Shown piece after piece: positions 27,125 to 37,409 of a stretch of 64,000 bases of DNA. The notes below the pieces were generated by a model. It made no database searches. It was not told the DNA's origin and saw only the letters and a list, made by a program, of their open reading frames with translations. Positions within the stretch are counted from its first letter, which is position 1; the number at the start of each line of letters is the position of its first letter. The stretch is from Mycolicibacterium brisbanense (GTDB lineage Bacteria > Actinomycetota > Actinomycetes > Mycobacteriales > Mycobacteriaceae). The stretch is taken from assembly GCF_001570425.1 (NCBI RefSeq), contig NZ_BCSX01000001.1:19996-83995 (forward strand), given 5' to 3'. The position numbers and the translations under genes were made by a program.

Positions 27125-28624
27125 CTAGGCGACGGACTCCGACTCGGGCGTGGCCTGGGCAACTGCGGGTGCACGACCGAACACCATGGACTCCTCGATG
27201 CGGTCGAAGCGGTGGTCGATGGCATCGAGCACGTAGTTGTGCCGAACATGCCATGGTCGCTTGGTACCCGAGCGGGGTAGCGCATGTTCGGAGCGCTTGA
27301 TGTAGCCCGCCTCCAGATCCCAGGTCCGCTTCTCCTGTATGGGGCCCGGCCCCCGGTGCGGATAGGCGTGGGTGTACCCGTGGGAATCCATGTAGGCCAA
27401 CAACTTCGCCACGGCGCGGGCGGTCATGTCAGCGCGCAGCGTCCACGACGCGTTGGTGTAGCCGATGCACCACGCCATGTTGGGTACGTCTTCGAGCAGG
27501 AATTCCTTGTAGACGAAGCGCTCGGTCGGCTGCACCTCGGCCCCGTCGATGCTCAGGGTGACGCCGCCGAGGGCTTGCAACTGCAAACCCGTTGCGGTGA
27601 CGATGATGTCGGCGTCGAGGCGGTCGCCCGAGCGCAAGACGATGCCGCTGGCATCCATGTGGTCGATGTGGTCGGTCACCACGTCGGCGCGCCCGGAACT
27701 GATCTGTTCGAACAGGTCGCCGTCGACCACAAAGCACATGCGCTGATCCCACGGGTTGTACCGCGGCTTGAAATGCACGTCGACGGGGTAGCCAGCCGGC
27801 AACGCGGTCGTGGTGCGGTTACGGATGAGCCTGCGCCCGAATTCGGGCGCCTTGCGGAACATCAGGTACAGCAGAACCTGGATCATCGCGTTGCGGAACC
27901 GCACAACCTGGTGGGACACCCTGCGCGGCAAGATCTTCCGGATCCGCTGGACCATCGGGTCGATCCGCGGCATCGACAACATGTAGGTCGGCGACCGCTG
28001 CAGCATGGTCACGTGCGCGGCGCGCTGGGCCAGCACCGGAATCAGGCTGATCGCTGTCGCGCCACTGCCGATCACCACCACCCGCTTGCCGGTGTAGTCG
28101 ATGGCTTCCGGCCAGAACTGTGGATGCACCACCTCGCCACGAAAGTCGCCGATCCCCGGGAAATCCGGCGTGTATGGCTGGTCGTAGTTGTAGTAGCCGC
28201 TGCCGAAGAACAGGAACCGCGCCCGGTACGTACGCGGCTGCCCGTCGTGCTGCACCTGCACAGTCCAGGTGTCGGTCGACGAGTTCCAATCCGCTGACAA
28301 CACATGGGTGTTGAACCGGATGTGGCGGTCGATCCCGTATTTGTGGGCGGTTTCGGTGAGGTAGTCGCGGATATCGGCACCGTCGGCGACAGTTTCGGGC
28401 CTCGTCCACGGTTCGTACGGGAAGCTGAGCGTGAAGATGTCGCTGTCGGATCGGATTCCCGGATAGCGGAACAGGTCCCACGTTCCGCCGATGCGCGCGC
28501 GGCGCTCCAGGATCGCGTAGGTCAGGTGAGGGTTCTTCTCATGGATGCGGTAGGCCGCACCGATACCGGAGATACCCGCCCCGATGATGAGAACATCCGT
28601 GTAATCGGGTTCTGTGGCCGCCAT
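27125..28624 (-). CDS. Flavin-containing Baeyer-Villiger monooxygenase, EthA/MymA-like
   Basis: 499 residues. It has two Rossmann motifs, IIGAGISGIGAAYR near residues 13-26 and VVIGSGATAISL near 190, the RIGGTWDLFRYPGIRSDSD stretch nearly identical to mycobacterial EthA, and NPWDQR and ATGLQLQ later. EthA oxidises ketones and activates thioamide prodrugs using NADPH and FAD. The protein is ten residues longer than EthA of M. tuberculosis and has no divergent EthR-like TetR gene beside it, so it is probably a paralogue with other regulation. Confidence 0.87.
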   Translation of the reverse strand: MAATEPDYTDVLIIGAGISGIGAAYRIHEKNPHLTYAILERRARIGGTWDLFRYPGIRSDSDIFTLSFPYEPWTRPETVADGADIRDYLTETAHKYGIDRHIRFNTHVLSADWNSSTDTWTVQVQHDGQPRTYRARFLFFGSGYYNYDQPYTPDFPGIGDFRGEVVHPQFWPEAIDYTGKRVVVIGSGATAISLIPVLAQRAAHVTMLQRSPTYMLSMPRIDPMVQRIRKILPRRVSHQVVRFRNAMIQVLLYLMFRKAPEFGRRLIRNRTTTALPAGYPVDVHFKPRYNPWDQRMCFVVDGDLFEQISSGRADVVTDHIDHMDASGIVLRSGDRLDADIIVTATGLQLQALGGVTLSIDGAEVQPTERFVYKEFLLEDVPNMAWCIGYTNASWTLRADMTARAVAKLLAYMDSHGYTHAYPHRGPGPIQEKRTWDLEAGYIKRSEHALPRSGTKRPWHVRHNYVLDAIDHRFDRIEESMVFGRAPAVAQATPESESVA

Positions 28625-28668
28625 GCGAACCTCCTCTGGTCCCGCTGCGTACCATCCACATTAAGACC

Positions 28669-29649
28669 TCAGGTGCGGAGTGCGTCAACGATCTCGGCCA
28701 GCGAATCGACCGGGATGGGGCCGGGCTGATACAGGCACACCCTGTCGGACACCCCGCGCACCCGGTCGCGGATGTGCGTGGCGATCTCACTCGGGCTACC
28801 GCACGCAGCGATGGTGTAGAGCATCTCGTCATCGATCAGCGAACCCATGTCCTGCCATCGGCCCTGCTTGGACAGCGCGTTGAGTTCGGGTTGCAGGTCG
28901 CCCCAGCCGTGTACGTCGAGCACGGGCCGATACGCCGGCGTGGACCCGTAGAACGCCAGGAGCCGCCGCGTCGCGTCGTGATCGTCTCCCACCGACACGA
29001 TGATCTCCGGGACCACCGCGAAATCGGCGAGCTCGCGACCGGAGGCGCTCAGCCCGTCCCGCACCGCGGGCAGCGTCACGTCGTGCAGGAACCGTCGAGA
29101 ACCGAACGGCATGACCAGCAGCCCGTCGGCGAACTGGGCCGTCGCCCGTGTCAGCCGCGGCCCGAGGGCACCGACGTAGATCGGTGGCGGCCCGAAGGGG
29201 TTGTCGCGCGGCGTGAACGTGGGTGTCATCAGCGTGTGCCGGTAGAACTCTCCCTGGAAGTTCAGCCTTTCGCCCGTCTGCCATGCCGCGAAGATCGCTC
29301 GCAGGGCGGCGATCAATTCGGTCATCCGCGCCACCGGGCGGTCGAAGTCGGTGCCGTAGCGCTTTTCGATCTGGGTCCGGATCTGCGTGCCCAACCCGAG
29401 GGTGAACCGCCCGCCGGAGAGCAATTGATGGTCGACGGCCTGGTGGGCCAGCTGAATGGGGTTGCGCGGAAAGGCGATTGCGACATTGGTCAGCAGGTCC
29501 AGGCCACCCACGGTCGAGGCCAACGTCAAAGGTGCGAACACGTCGTGCGGGCCTTCGAAGGTGAAAACGCCAGTGGCACCGGCTTCGCGGAGGGCGTGAG
29601 CCCGGTCGATCGCGTCCATCGGCCCGAACAACGCCGTCAGCACCTGCAT
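28669..29649 (-). CDS. F420-type LLM oxidoreductase (TIGR03617-like)
   Basis: 326 residues. Luciferase-like TIM-barrel features include FGPMDAIDRAHALREAGATG at the N terminus, NVAIAFPRNPIQLAHQA, LSGGRFTLGLGTQIR and PPIYVGALGPRLTRA. This matches an F420-dependent subgroup common in mycobacteria. It lies 44 bases upstream of the EthA-like gene on the same strand, and a common transcript is likely. Substrate unknown. Confidence 0.82.
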   Translation of the reverse strand: MQVLTALFGPMDAIDRAHALREAGATGVFTFEGPHDVFAPLTLASTVGGLDLLTNVAIAFPRNPIQLAHQAVDHQLLSGGRFTLGLGTQIRTQIEKRYGTDFDRPVARMTELIAALRAIFAAWQTGERLNFQGEFYRHTLMTPTFTPRDNPFGPPPIYVGALGPRLTRATAQFADGLLVMPFGSRRFLHDVTLPAVRDGLSASGRELADFAVVPEIIVSVGDDHDATRRLLAFYGSTPAYRPVLDVHGWGDLQPELNALSKQGRWQDMGSLIDDEMLYTIAACGSPSEIATHIRDRVRGVSDRVCLYQPGPIPVDSLAEIVDALRT

Positions 29650-29668
29650 GGCGTGAGAGCCTAGTCAG

Positions 29669-31024
29669 ATGAGCATCCCAACCAACGCCGACGTCGTCGT
29701 GGTGGGGGCCGGATTCGCCGGGCTGGCGGCCGCCCGCCAATTGGAGAGCCTCGGGCACGACGTGCTGGTGCTTGAGGGCCGCGACCGGGTCGGGGGCCGT
29801 TCGTCGACCACGACCATCGCCGGTGTCCCGGTGGACCTCGGCGGCACGTTCGTCGGGCCGACGCAGGACGCGGTGCTGAAATTGGCGGCCGAGCTGGGCT
29901 GCGAGACGGTGCCGACCTACAGCCGCGGCAAGAACCTGATCCGCTGGCATGGCAAGGTGCGGTCCTATCGCAGCACCATCCCGAAACTGTCGATCATCGA
30001 ACTGGTCGACGTGTCGCGCATCCAATGGAGGTTTGAGCGGCTGCGTCGCCAGGTCCGGGTGTCCGAACCGTGGAGCGGAGCCACCGCGCGCAAGCTGGAC
30101 CAGATCACCATGGAGCGCTGGCTGCGCTCGGTGCACGCCAGCGCCTCGACCCGCAACCTGATGGCGATCATGTCGCGGGTCACCTGGGGTGCCGAACCGG
30201 ATGCGGTATCGATGCTGCACGCCGTGCGCTACATCAGGGCCGCCGGTGGGCTGGGCCGCCTGCTCGACGTCAAAGGCGGCGCTCAGCAGGACCGCTTCCC
30301 GGGTGGCACCCAGCAGATCGCCCTGCGGATGGCCGAGGAACTGGGTGAGCGCGTCGTGCTCGGAACGCCTGTGCAGCGCATCGAGCGCCGACCGGACGGC
30401 GGCGTCGTGGTCGGCTACGCGGGAGGCCAGGCGTCGGCCCGTGCGGTGATCGTGGCCATCGCGCCCCAGCATCGCGCACAGATCACGTTCGACCCGCCGC
30501 TACCCACCCAGTACACGGAGCTCACCAAGCATTGGCCCCAGGGCACGTTGAGCAAGGCGTATGCCGCCTACGACAAGCCGTTCTGGCGGGCCGGCGGCTG
30601 CTCGGGTGAGGCGCTGTCCGACGAGGGGCCGGTGTTCATCACCTTCGACGTCAGCCCCGACGACGGCCCCGGCATCCTGCTGGGGTTCACCGACGCCCGT
30701 GCGTTCGACCCGCTGCCCGCCGACCAACGACGCGACCAGGCGCTCGCCGGCTTCGCCACATTGTTCGGCAACGCCGCGTTGAAGCCCATCGACTATGTCG
30801 ACCACTGTTGGGGCACAGAAGAATTCGCCCCGGGCGGACCGACAGCGGCCGTGCCGCCGAAGTCCTGGACCACCTACGGGCCCTGGCTGCGCAAACCAGT
30901 GGACGGCATCTTCTGGGCCGGCACCGAGACGGCCGACCGGTGGACGGGGTTCCTCGACGGCGCCGTGCGCTCCGGGCAACGCGCCGCCACCGAGGTCGCT
31001 GAGGCGCTCGCAGGCCCTAGCTGA
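29669..31024 (+). CDS. aofH: Flavin monoamine oxidase, AofH-like
   Basis: 451 residues. FAD-binding [13 protein letters not shown] near residue 13, the GRDRVGGRS motif, [16 protein letters not shown], and the C-terminal [19 protein letters not shown], which closes over the flavin, identify the monoamine-oxidase family. Length and gene order (amine oxidase followed by a convergent alpha/beta hydrolase) match the aofH-hpx pair of M. tuberculosis. The family's covalent flavin Cys (SGGC) is replaced by PPKSW, so FAD is probably bound non-covalently. It should oxidise amines to aldehydes, releasing H2O2. Confidence 0.85.
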   Translation: MSIPTNADVVVVGAGFAGLAAARQLESLGHDVLVLEGRDRVGGRSSTTTIAGVPVDLGGTFVGPTQDAVLKLAAELGCETVPTYSRGKNLIRWHGKVRSYRSTIPKLSIIELVDVSRIQWRFERLRRQVRVSEPWSGATARKLDQITMERWLRSVHASASTRNLMAIMSRVTWGAEPDAVSMLHAVRYIRAAGGLGRLLDVKGGAQQDRFPGGTQQIALRMAEELGERVVLGTPVQRIERRPDGGVVVGYAGGQASARAVIVAIAPQHRAQITFDPPLPTQYTELTKHWPQGTLSKAYAAYDKPFWRAGGCSGEALSDEGPVFITFDVSPDDGPGILLGFTDARAFDPLPADQRRDQALAGFATLFGNAALKPIDYVDHCWGTEEFAPGGPTAAVPPKSWTTYGPWLRKPVDGIFWAGTETADRWTGFLDGAVRSGQRAATEVAEALAGPS

Positions 31025-31949
31025 CGCGTTCCTGTGTGGCCACCGAGTCGGCCAGCGCCCGCAACTGGTGGTTGACCTGCTCGGGACGCTCCAGGATGGC
31101 GCAGTGGCCGCCGGTGAGCTCGACGAACGCGGCCAGGTTGGGCGCGTCCGCGGCGATCCGGCGCGACGCGTTGATCGGCAGCAACCGGTCCTGAACGCTG
31201 CCGATCACCAGGGTGGGCACCGCCAGGTTGCGCAGCGAGATATGTTGCGACCCCAGGTTGTCCACCAGGACGCGCGCCCAACCACCCCGCCCCGCGGCCG
31301 GTGTCGAGGCGAAAAGCTCGTAGACGCACTGCGCGACCCAGGGGTCGGCATCGCGACCCACGGCAAGGTAGGACACGAACCGCTTGTTGGGTCCGTCGGC
31401 CAGGTGCGGCACCGGCGTCGCGCCGAACGTCTTGAGCAGGGTCCCGGCAGCCCGGATCCGGGTCGCACTCAACCGCGCGGGAACCTGCGCCAGCTGCACG
31501 TCGCGCAGAAGGTCTCCGGTGGTGGTGTTGATCAACGCGACCGCGGCCGCGCATTCGCGCACTCTCTGCGGGTAGCGCTGCGACCACGCACTGATCGCGA
31601 TGCCACCCATCGAATGGCCGGCGATCACCGCCCGTTCCCCCGGTGCCAGGGCGGCGTCCAGCACGGCGTCCAGATCGCTGGCCAGGTGGTTGAGGCTGTA
31701 GCCGCGGCGCCCACGAGGCGTCTCACTGCGGCCGTGCCCACGGTGGTCATAGGCGATGACACGGTGATCGGTGGCCAAGTCGGCAATCTGGTGCGCCCAC
31801 ACCCTGATGGCGCACGTGATGCCGTGCGCCAGCACGATCGGTTGACCGTCGGCCGGCCCGAACACCTGGGCGTGCAGCCGGACCCCGTCGGTGCCGCGGA
31901 CCTGCAGCGGACGTCCAGGAGGTAGCTGGGGAAGTGCTGCTGCGGTCAT
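31017..31949 (-). CDS. Alpha/beta hydrolase, Hpx (non-heme haloperoxidase)-like
   Basis: 310 residues from ATG 31949 with GGAG 5 bases upstream. The alpha/beta-hydrolase triad is visible: nucleophile in GHSMGG, an acid in [10 protein letters not shown] and His in [13 protein letters not shown] forms the oxyanion region. It overlaps the amine oxidase by 8 bases tail to tail. Proteins at this position in mycobacteria are called non-heme haloperoxidases, but hydrolysis of an ester is the safer prediction. Confidence 0.83.
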   Translation of the reverse strand: MTAAALPQLPPGRPLQVRGTDGVRLHAQVFGPADGQPIVLAHGITCAIRVWAHQIADLATDHRVIAYDHRGHGRSETPRGRRGYSLNHLASDLDAVLDAALAPGERAVIAGHSMGGIAISAWSQRYPQRVRECAAAVALINTTTGDLLRDVQLAQVPARLSATRIRAAGTLLKTFGATPVPHLADGPNKRFVSYLAVGRDADPWVAQCVYELFASTPAAGRGGWARVLVDNLGSQHISLRNLAVPTLVIGSVQDRLLPINASRRIAADAPNLAAFVELTGGHCAILERPEQVNHQLRALADSVATQERVS

Positions 31950-32003
31950 CGATGCTCCGATCGTCGGCGTCGTTGCCTTGAGGAAGTGCACTGAACTGGC
32001 AGC

Positions 32004-33092
32004 CTACCCGCCGGTAATCAGGACCGGTTTGACCACCTCACCGGCCTTGGCGGCGGCCCACGCCCAGTCGAAGTCGTCGAATGGGTAGGTCGTCACGAGC
32101 TTGTCCAACGGCAGCTCGCCGCGGCGATACAGGTCCGCAAGCCGGGGTATGAACGTTTGCGGTTCACTGTCGCCCTCGACCACGCCGCGCAGCGCCAGTC
32201 CCTTGCCCATGATGAGCGCGACGGGTAGCTCGGCGGTCAGCGCACCGAGGCCGACCAGCGCGAGGGACCCGCGCGTGCGCAGCACCCCGACCGCCGCGGC
32301 GATCACGTCGGGACGCGCGGTGGTGTCGATCGCGGCTCCCGCTCCCCCGGTGACGTCGAGCACCGCGGCGGCGACGTCGACGCCGGTCGGGTCAATGGTG
32401 GCGGTGGCACCCAATTCCGTTGCCAGCGTGCGTCGTTGCTCGATGGGGTCGACGGCGACGATGGTTCGGCAACCGGCGATGCGGGCGGCCATGACGGATG
32501 ACAGGCCCACGGCTCCCGCGCCGAAGACGACGAGTGAATCGCCCGCGTCGGGCGCGAGCACGTTGAGTACGGCGCCCACCCCGGTCTGCACGCTGCAGCC
32601 CAGCGGCGCCGCCAGGGCCGGGTCGATCGGCTCCGGAAGGGCCACCGCGTTGCGGGTGCGGGCGATGGCGTGGGTGGCGAAACTGGACTGGCCGAAGAAG
32701 CCTCCGGCGATCGGCGCTCCATCGAGGCGCAGCGCGCTGGACTCGTCGCGACGCCCACCCCGCATGTTGAGGTCGGTGGCGCGGTCGCAGTAGGCGGGCC
32801 GATCCGCGGCGCAGTTGCAGCATTCGCCACAGCTCGCGAACGTGAGCACCACCTGTTCACCGACCCTGCGCCCGGCCTGCGGTCCCGTCGCGACCACGGT
32901 CCCTGCGCCTTCGTGCCCGAACACCATCGGCACTTTGCGGAATCGGGCGGCGACGCTGATGTCGGTGTGACAGATGCCCACCGCGTCGATGCGCACCAGC
33001 ACCTCGTCGCCGACCGGATCGCGCAATTGGACGTCGGTCAGGTGCGGATCGGCTCCGGCGTCGAACATGACCGCGGCGCGGGCTGTGAGCAT
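32004..33092 (-). CDS. Zinc-dependent alcohol dehydrogenase, aryl-alcohol-dehydrogenase-like
   Basis: 362 residues. Catalytic zinc motif AVGICHTDISV and GHEGAG, structural zinc motif CGECCNCAADRPAYC with the expected cysteines plus one extra, and cofactor loop FGAGAVGLSSVMAA. The arrangement resembles NAD-dependent benzyl/aryl-alcohol or mycothiol-type dehydrogenases. It is divergent from the quinone oxidoreductase gene. Substrate unknown. Confidence 0.85.
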   Translation of the reverse strand: MLTARAAVMFDAGADPHLTDVQLRDPVGDEVLVRIDAVGICHTDISVAARFRKVPMVFGHEGAGTVVATGPQAGRRVGEQVVLTFASCGECCNCAADRPAYCDRATDLNMRGGRRDESSALRLDGAPIAGGFFGQSSFATHAIARTRNAVALPEPIDPALAAPLGCSVQTGVGAVLNVLAPDAGDSLVVFGAGAVGLSSVMAARIAGCRTIVAVDPIEQRRTLATELGATATIDPTGVDVAAAVLDVTGGAGAAIDTTARPDVIAAAVGVLRTRGSLALVGLGALTAELPVALIMGKGLALRGVVEGDSEPQTFIPRLADLYRRGELPLDKLVTTYPFDDFDWAWAAAKAGEVVKPVLITGG

Positions 33093-33216
33093 CGGCTGAT
33101 GCTAGGACACGAACTTGACACCTGTCGAGAGCGGCTGCCGTTACCCGGACCGGACGAGAACCCCGCGGGGGGCAGGCGCAGAATTGGGCCCGACCCGACA
33201 CAGAAACGAGGCCCCG

Positions 33217-34188
33217 ATGCGCGCAGCACAGATCACCCGGCTCGATGGACCGTCGGCGGTACAGCTGGTCGAGATCGACGAACCGGCCGACAGCGACGGG
33301 GTGGTCATCGACGTCCATGCGGCCGGAGTGGCTTTCCCCGACGCGTTGCTGACCCGCGGCCTCTACCAATACAAGCCCGAGCTGCCCTTCACCCCCGGCG
33401 CCGAGGTCGCAGGCGTGGTGCGCAGCGCCCCCGAGGGTGCGCACGTGGCGGCCGGCGACCGGGTGCTCGGGCTGACCATGCTGTCCGGCGGGATGGCCGA
33501 AGTGGTTGTGCTGCCGCCGGATCGCGTGTTTGCGCTGCCTGATTCGGTGTCATTCGAAGCCGGGGCGGGCATCTTGTTCAACGACATGACGGTGCATTTC
33601 GCGCTGCGGACGCGTGGCCGGCTGGCGAAGGGCGAGACGGTGCTGGTGCACGGTGCGGCCGGCGGCATCGGCACCGCGGCGCTGCGATTGGCACCCGCGC
33701 TGGGCGCCGCACGCACCATCGCCGTGGTGTCCACCGAGGAGAAGGCCGAGATCGCCCGGGCGGCAGGAGCTTCCGACGTGGTGCTGGCCGACGGCTTCCG
33801 CGACGCGGTCAAGGAGCTCACAGCCGGGCGCGGGGTCGACGTCGTCGTCGATCCCGTCGGCGGCGACCGGTTCACCGACTCGCTGCGCTCGTTGGCGGTG
33901 GGAGGCCGACTGCTGGTGATCGGGTTCACCGGTGGTGAGATCCCGACCGTCAAAGTGAACCGGTTGCTGCTCAACAACGTCGACGTGGTCGGTGCCGGAT
34001 GGGGCGCCTGGACCTTCACCCACCCGGGCTACCTCGCCGAACAGTGGGCCGAGCTGCAACCGCTGCTCGCCGACGGTGCCATCGCAGCGCCGACGCCTGA
34101 GGTCTATCCCCTGGAGCGCGCAGGCGACGCCATCGCCGCGCTGGAAAACCGCAGCGCCAGGGGCAAAGTGGTGCTGCGCCTGCGCTGA
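33217..34188 (+). CDS. Zinc-free MDR oxidoreductase, NADPH:quinone reductase type
   Basis: 323 residues from ATG 33217 (AACGAGG upstream). It has the medium-chain reductase fold without the structural-zinc cysteines: GVAFPDALLTRGLYQYKPELPF split as GVAFPDALL and YQYKPELPF, PGAEVAGVV, and VHGAAGGIGTAALRLA for NADPH. This is the quinone-oxidoreductase/zeta-crystallin-like type that reduces quinones or enoyl compounds. Confidence 0.86.
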   Translation: MRAAQITRLDGPSAVQLVEIDEPADSDGVVIDVHAAGVAFPDALLTRGLYQYKPELPFTPGAEVAGVVRSAPEGAHVAAGDRVLGLTMLSGGMAEVVVLPPDRVFALPDSVSFEAGAGILFNDMTVHFALRTRGRLAKGETVLVHGAAGGIGTAALRLAPALGAARTIAVVSTEEKAEIARAAGASDVVLADGFRDAVKELTAGRGVDVVVDPVGGDRFTDSLRSLAVGGRLLVIGFTGGEIPTVKVNRLLLNNVDVVGAGWGAWTFTHPGYLAEQWAELQPLLADGAIAAPTPEVYPLERAGDAIAALENRSARGKVVLRLR

Positions 34189-34305
34189 ATTCTGGTTGCC
34201 CACGCAAGCACCCGGGAAGCGGCCCACGCCGAATGTCGACCATAAGCCTTCTGGCACAGTCAAACTTGCTGTGATACCGGTCGGCTATCCAGGCGAGGGA
34301 GTGAC

Positions 34306-35409
34306 ATGCCGAAACGTTTGGTGGTGTGCTGCGACGGAACCTGGAACACCCCCGATCAACTGGCCCCGACCAATGTCACCAAGGTCGCCCTAGCGGTGGC
34401 AGATCACGGCGCCAAGGGAATCGAGCAGCGCGTCTTCTACTCCCTGGGGGTCGGCACCGGCCGCGGCGAGCGCGTCATCGGCGGCGCGTTCGGATACGGG
34501 CTGTCGCACAACGTCATCGAGGCCTATCGATTCCTGGTGGAGAACTACGCCCCGGGGGACGAACTGTTCTTCTTCGGCTTCAGCCGTGGTGCCTTCACCG
34601 CACGCAGCACGGCCGGTTTCGTCCGCAACGCCGGCATTCTGCGGCCGCAGCACACCAACCGGATCGACGATGCGTACGCGCTCTACCGCGACCGCAGCAG
34701 CAAGACCCACCCGCGCAGCACCGAATCGACACTGTTCCGGCGCTCGTACTCCTACGAATCGCGGATCCGTTTCATCGGCGTCTGGGACACGGTCGGCGCA
34801 TTGGGCATTCCGGTGAGCGGCTTCGGTCTGGCCCAGCTGGTGAACGAGAGATGGGCGTTCCATGACACCGCGCTGAGCAGTTACGTCGACGCGGCTTTCC
34901 AGGCGCTGGCCATCGACGAGAAGCGGGGCCCGTTCCAGCCGACGCTGTGGGCCGAACAGCCGGATCCGCCGAAAGGTCAACGGGTGGAGCAGGTGTGGTT
35001 CTCCGGGGTACACTCCGACGTCGGCGGCGGCTATCCGGACCACGATCTGAGCGACATCGCGCTGCTGTGGATGGTGGGTCGTGCACGCGGCTATGGTCTG
35101 GCCTTCGACCCCACCGCGTTCGATCAGCGGTCGCCGGGCGCGGCGCCACCGGCCGTCGAGGACGAGACGCACGCCACCCGAACGCAGGTGTACCCCGACG
35201 CGTTCGGTCAGATGCACGAGACCCGCACCGGCATGTACCGCTTGATCCGGCCGTACATCCGTCAGCCCGGCGGCACGGACCCCGACAACGAATACGTCGC
35301 GTCGAGCGCGGTCACCCGCAGCCGCGCCCTGGCGCCCTACGCGACCACCACACTGGGATTCGTCGACGGCCATCCACGCACCATGCCGGTGCGGTATCTA
35401 CGACGCTGA
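34306..35409 (+). CDS. DUF2235 protein (Tle1-like alpha/beta hydrolase)
   Basis: 367 residues. The N terminus VVCCDGTWNTPD and the nucleophile motif GFSRGAFTAR are diagnostic for DUF2235, and VWDTVGALGIP and WFSGVHSDVGGGY complete the family pattern with the Asp and His. DUF2235 proteins include type VI phospholipase effectors, but here there is no secretion signal and no type VI gene nearby, so an intracellular lipase or esterase is more likely. Confidence 0.87.
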   Translation: MPKRLVVCCDGTWNTPDQLAPTNVTKVALAVADHGAKGIEQRVFYSLGVGTGRGERVIGGAFGYGLSHNVIEAYRFLVENYAPGDELFFFGFSRGAFTARSTAGFVRNAGILRPQHTNRIDDAYALYRDRSSKTHPRSTESTLFRRSYSYESRIRFIGVWDTVGALGIPVSGFGLAQLVNERWAFHDTALSSYVDAAFQALAIDEKRGPFQPTLWAEQPDPPKGQRVEQVWFSGVHSDVGGGYPDHDLSDIALLWMVGRARGYGLAFDPTAFDQRSPGAAPPAVEDETHATRTQVYPDAFGQMHETRTGMYRLIRPYIRQPGGTDPDNEYVASSAVTRSRALAPYATTTLGFVDGHPRTMPVRYLRR

Positions 35410-35411
35410 GC

Positions 35412-36346
35412 TCAGAGGTGCTTCTTGAAGAAGGGAACCACGTTCGACAGCGCGATGCCGACAGGTTCGGGCTTGTCGTACAGGTCGTAGTGCGAGAAGC
35501 CCTCGGCCACCACGAGTTCCTTGTCTTTCGACGCCGCCCGGCGGTATGCCTCCATCCCGTCGCGGTAGGCACCGAACGCACCCGGCTTGTCGCCGATCAC
35601 AATGATCGTCGGCTGCGTGAGCAGCACCTCCAGTCTGTTGAAGGCATCCCATCCGACCGCGGTCGCCTGATGCGAGAAGAGTGAACTCGTTGCACCACCG
35701 GGCTTTTCCCCGCGCGGCGTGCGGTAGTACTCGGTGGCCTCGCTGACATCGATCTCGGTGATGCCCTGCTCGGCCGCCACCTGAGGATTGGCAGGCAGCG
35801 GTTGTTCACCTTCAACTCCCCACCTCGGGCTTCAGCGGTACGTTGCGCCGCAACAGCTTCCAGCGTCCCGATCGGGTCGTAACCGGAGAACGCCTCGTGC
35901 ATCAGCCGCCCGAAGTTCACTCCGGTGATCGAGGCGACCGCTTTGATGCGCCGTTCGGTGGTTGCGGCATTGATCGAGTACCCCCCACCACCGCACACGC
36001 CGATGATGCCGATCCGATTCTCGTCCACATAGGGCAGCGTCACGAGGTGATCGATGACGTGGCTGACGTCCTTGACCCGCTGGGTCGGATCTTCGATGAA
36101 GCGCGGTTCGCCTCCGCTGGCGCCCTGGAAACTCGCGTCGAAGGCGATGACCACGAAGCCCTCGTCGGCCAGGGCCGTGCCGTAGACATTGCCGGATGTC
36201 TGTTCCTTGCAGCTGCCGATCGGGTGCATGCTGACGATCGCCGGGTACTTGCCCGACGCGTCGAAATCCGGCGGGAAGTAGATGTCGGCAGCGATGTCCC
36301 AGTACGGCGTCTTGACCGTGACGGATTCCCTGTTGTCCAGTGCCAT
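35412..36346 (-). pseudogene. Frameshifted dienelactone-hydrolase-like alpha/beta hydrolase
   Basis: Two overlapping frames together match one complete protein and its neighbour at 36348-37262. The first frame (start 36346, AAGGAC upstream) matches through AEARGGELKV and then loses similarity; the second continues with EGEQPLPANPQ, ITEIDVSEATEYYRTPRG and ends in NVVPFFKKHL. The switch lies around 35805-35820, and restoring a single base there (GAGTTGAAG to GAGGTTGAAG) would give one continuous frame of about 311 codons. The nucleophile region GVCGGGGYS is in the first part. It is either a recent inactivation or a sequence error. Confidence 0.75.
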
Positions 36347-36347
36347 G

Positions 36348-37262
36348 TCAGTGTCCTTTCAGGTTCTGGTGGAAAAACGGAACTGCTTCGGCCACAGCGA
36401 GATCGACGTATTTGGGTACGTCGTAGAAGTCCATGTGGGTGGCGCCGTCGACGATCACCAGTTTCTTGTCACTGCGGACCCGCGAATGCAGCCCGGTGGT
36501 GGCCCACAGTGATCCCGCGTCGCTGCCCGCGACCATCAGGATCGGCTGGGTGAGCAGGTCTTCGACGAGGTGAAACGCGTCGAACGCGAAGATCTTCGAC
36601 AGGCTCTTGCTCATCAGATATTTGTTCTGCGCGTTCGGATGCTGTGCTCGCGGGGTCAGGTAGTAGTCGGCGGCCTGCTTCAGGTCGTATGGGGTGTCGG
36701 CATCGAGCTGCGCGGGGACATAGGGAGCAAACGCCACTTCGGCGCCGCGTGCCTCGGCGGTGCGCTGAGCGGCGGTGGCTTGCAGGGTGGGCAGCGCATC
36801 GGAGTCGACTCCGGTGCCGTACCAGCCCCGGCGCCACGATGCGCCGATGTTGACCGCACTGACCGTGCCGACCGCCTTGATGCGGTGATCGGTCATGGTG
36901 GCTGTGACCGCGTAGCCGCCGCCGGCACAGACACCCCAGACACCGATGCGCTCCGCGTCGACGTAGTCGAGCGACTGAAGGTAGTCCACCGCGGCCCGGA
37001 TGTCCTCCACGCGGGCATCCGGATCCTCCAGATGATGCGGATCGCCGCCGCTGTCGCCCTGATAGGACGCGTCGAAGGCCAGCGTGACGAAGCCCTGTTC
37101 AGAGAGCTTTCCGGCATACAGACCGGCAGTCTGCTCCTTGACTCCCCCGCCGGGGTGCACGGTGACCAGTGCCGGGTAACTCTGCTCCGGATCGAAGTCC
37201 GGCGGCAGAAAGAGGTTGCCCGCCATGCTGATCGGGCCGTTGGCAAAGGTGACGGAATCCAT
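36348..37262 (-). CDS. Dienelactone-hydrolase-like alpha/beta hydrolase
   Basis: 304 residues from ATG 37262, GAGGAG 6 bases upstream. It has VTVHPGGGVKEQTAG with the oxyanion region, GVWGVCAGGGYAVT with a Cys nucleophile in place of Ser, and a late VDGATHMDFYD with the His. The Cys nucleophile is typical of dienelactone hydrolases. The next gene, its frameshifted paralogue, starts one base after this stop, so they form an operon. A MmyB-type regulator is divergent. Confidence 0.82.
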   Translation of the reverse strand: MDSVTFANGPISMAGNLFLPPDFDPEQSYPALVTVHPGGGVKEQTAGLYAGKLSEQGFVTLAFDASYQGDSGGDPHHLEDPDARVEDIRAAVDYLQSLDYVDAERIGVWGVCAGGGYAVTATMTDHRIKAVGTVSAVNIGASWRRGWYGTGVDSDALPTLQATAAQRTAEARGAEVAFAPYVPAQLDADTPYDLKQAADYYLTPRAQHPNAQNKYLMSKSLSKIFAFDAFHLVEDLLTQPILMVAGSDAGSLWATTGLHSRVRSDKKLVIVDGATHMDFYDVPKYVDLAVAEAVPFFHQNLKGH

Positions 37263-37409
37263 GCTGCGCTCCTCGGCTGTCGGGGTGGCTCGGTTTTCTG
37301 ATCTCTGAAGGTCAGTCAACCGTGTCGACACCGTCGGCAACAGGACGCGCTTTACCGGGGTACCAGCAAACCCCCCTACACGTTGATGCCGCGTCCTAGG
37401 CTGGGATCC

